This document shows, in pieces, positions 4,477 through 5,200 of a stretch of DNA of 5,200 nucleotides. Source of the DNA: Candidatus Adiutrix sp. (lineage in GTDB: Bacteria; Desulfobacterota; Desulfarculia; Adiutricales; Adiutricaceae); assembly GCA_031285975.1 (NCBI GenBank), contig JAITVE010000176.1, positions 1 to 5,200 of the forward strand, given 5' to 3'. Positions within the stretch are counted from its first letter, which is position 1. Every line of letters begins with the position of its first letter. Below the pieces are notes generated by a model, which was not told the DNA's origin, did not search any database, and was given only the letters and a program-made list of their open reading frames with translations. A program made the translations under genes and the position numbers.

Positions 4477-5200
4477 TTACGCCAACGCTCCCACCGCGCT
4501 TTCGGCGGCTTTGAGGAGTTCGCGCTGTTCGATGAGGCGGATGCAGGCGCCTGATTGGTTGGGCATGTATTCGTCTTTTTCCGTGCCGGGGAAGTCCTGC
4601 TTCACGCGGGCGTAGGCGGCGGCGGTGCCTTTGCCGAGGGTGAAGCCGGGGAGTTCCTTTTCCGTGAGGCTGATGGCCTGGGCGGCGATGAGGGTCTCAA
4701 TGCCCAGGATTTTTTCAAGGTTGGTGAGGATGTGCCGGGCTTTGCGGGCGGCCCAGGGGGCCATGCTCACGTGGTCTTCCTGGCTGCTTTTGGTGGTGAG
4801 GCTGTCGGCGGTGGAGGGGAAGCACAGGGTTTTGTTCTCCGAAGTGATGGCCGCCGCCGAGCAGGAGATGACCGCGTAGCCGCAATTGAGCCCGGCCGGT
4901 TCCCCGGCCAGCATGGGCGGGATGCCGTAGCTGAGGCAGGGGTCGCAGATGGCAAAGAGGCGGCGCTCGGCGATGTTGCCCAGTTCCGTCATGGACATGG
5001 CCACGATATCCATGGCGAAGCCGATGGGCTCGCCGTGGGAGTTGCCGCCGCTCACGAAGTCCAGCCCGCCGTCCTTATTCCAGAAAACCAGGGGGTTGTC
5101 GGTGACCGCGTTGAGCTCTTTTTCAATGATCCCGGCGGCGTAGTCCAGGTTGTCGCGCACCGCGCCGTGCACCTGGGGGATGCAGCGGAGCGACAGGATA
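4477..5200 (-). CDS. hutH: Histidine ammonia-lyase-type MIO enzyme, C-terminal part (5' end outside window)
   Basis: About 240 C-terminal residues of an aromatic amino acid lyase of about 500 residues; the frame stays open to the right edge. HutH removes ammonia from histidine to give urocanate, the first step of histidine breakdown. Visible landmarks are SLRCIPQVHGA (5166-5191 region) with the substrate-binding Arg, AVTDNPLVF, SGGNSHGEP, the SENKTL helix, and SQEDHVSMAP with the Glu found in histidine lyases. The MIO-forming ASG loop is outside the window and cannot be checked. The GGNFH motif of characterised HutH reads GGNSH here, a Phe to Ser change at an active-site position. Another substrate, or an aminomutase, is therefore possible. 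The GTG at 5172 is internal, not a start, because family sequence continues upstream. It is convergent with flhF; no other hut gene is in view. Confidence 0.87.
   Translation of the reverse strand, partial: ILSLRCIPQVHGAVRDNLDYAAGIIEKELNAVTDNPLVFWNKDGGLDFVSGGNSHGEPIGFAMDIVAMSMTELGNIAERRLFAICDPCLSYGIPPMLAGEPAGLNCGYAVISCSAAAITSENKTLCFPSTADSLTTKSSQEDHVSMAPWAARKARHILTNLEKILGIETLIAAQAISLTEKELPGFTLGKGTAAAYARVKQDFPGTEKDEYMPNQSGACIRLIEQRELLKAAESAVGALA

Noticed and set aside
5170..5172. GTG as the start of a short lyase gene
   Set aside because: Conserved lyase sequence (SLRCIPQ) continues in frame upstream to the window edge, so the gene is cut by the window, not truncated.

Overview
The window is GC-rich (by eye around 60%) with compact bacterial gene spacing. 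It carries five complete genes and two partial ones. High G/C at third codon positions, an FlhF-type flagellar GTPase and the gene mix suggest a flagellated Gram-negative bacterium, possibly a Desulfobacterota/deltaproteobacterial lineage. That placement is only an inference, because no rRNA or lineage-specific marker is present.

Layout, left to right. (1) Positions 2-199 hold the 3' end of an unrecognised cysteine-rich protein. It overlaps by 4 bases (ATGA) the start of a spermidine-synthase-fold / class I methyltransferase-like protein (196-1020, +). (2) A REP-like palindrome (1029-1058) lies between this gene and a convergent small cupin gene (1071-1511, -). (3) A relatively A+T-rich divergent intergenic region (1512-1762) separates the cupin from an HxlR-family regulator (1763-2137, +). 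It contains two overlapping promoters facing opposite ways, candidate operator dyads, and a 124-base imperfect inverted repeat with a perfect 16-bp core. On the minus strand this repeat would form a long hairpin in the cupin leader, ending next to its Shine-Dalgarno sequence. (4) NAD kinase (2142-2972, -) converges on the regulator with only a 4-bp gap. (5) A second divergent promoter region (2973-3137) has two mirrored extended -10 boxes and a possible flagellar sigma-28-like promoter. (6) flhF (3138-4355, +) stands alone and ends at a strong Rho-independent terminator (4410-4450). (7) The C-terminal half of a histidine ammonia-lyase-type enzyme (4477-5200, -) runs off the right edge.

How the genes may work together. 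The HxlR regulator and the cupin look like a regulator-target pair: divergent, with shared promoter DNA and a conserved N-terminal CP cysteine in the regulator. NadK makes NADP+ for general metabolism. FlhF sets the number and position of flagella, but no other flagellar gene is visible here. The lyase would feed histidine breakdown. No CRISPR array, tRNA, rRNA, transposase or phage gene was seen. The most unusual element is the long inverted repeat in the cupin leader. It could be a regulatory RNA structure or a MITE-like insertion. I do not see a clear new multigene system.
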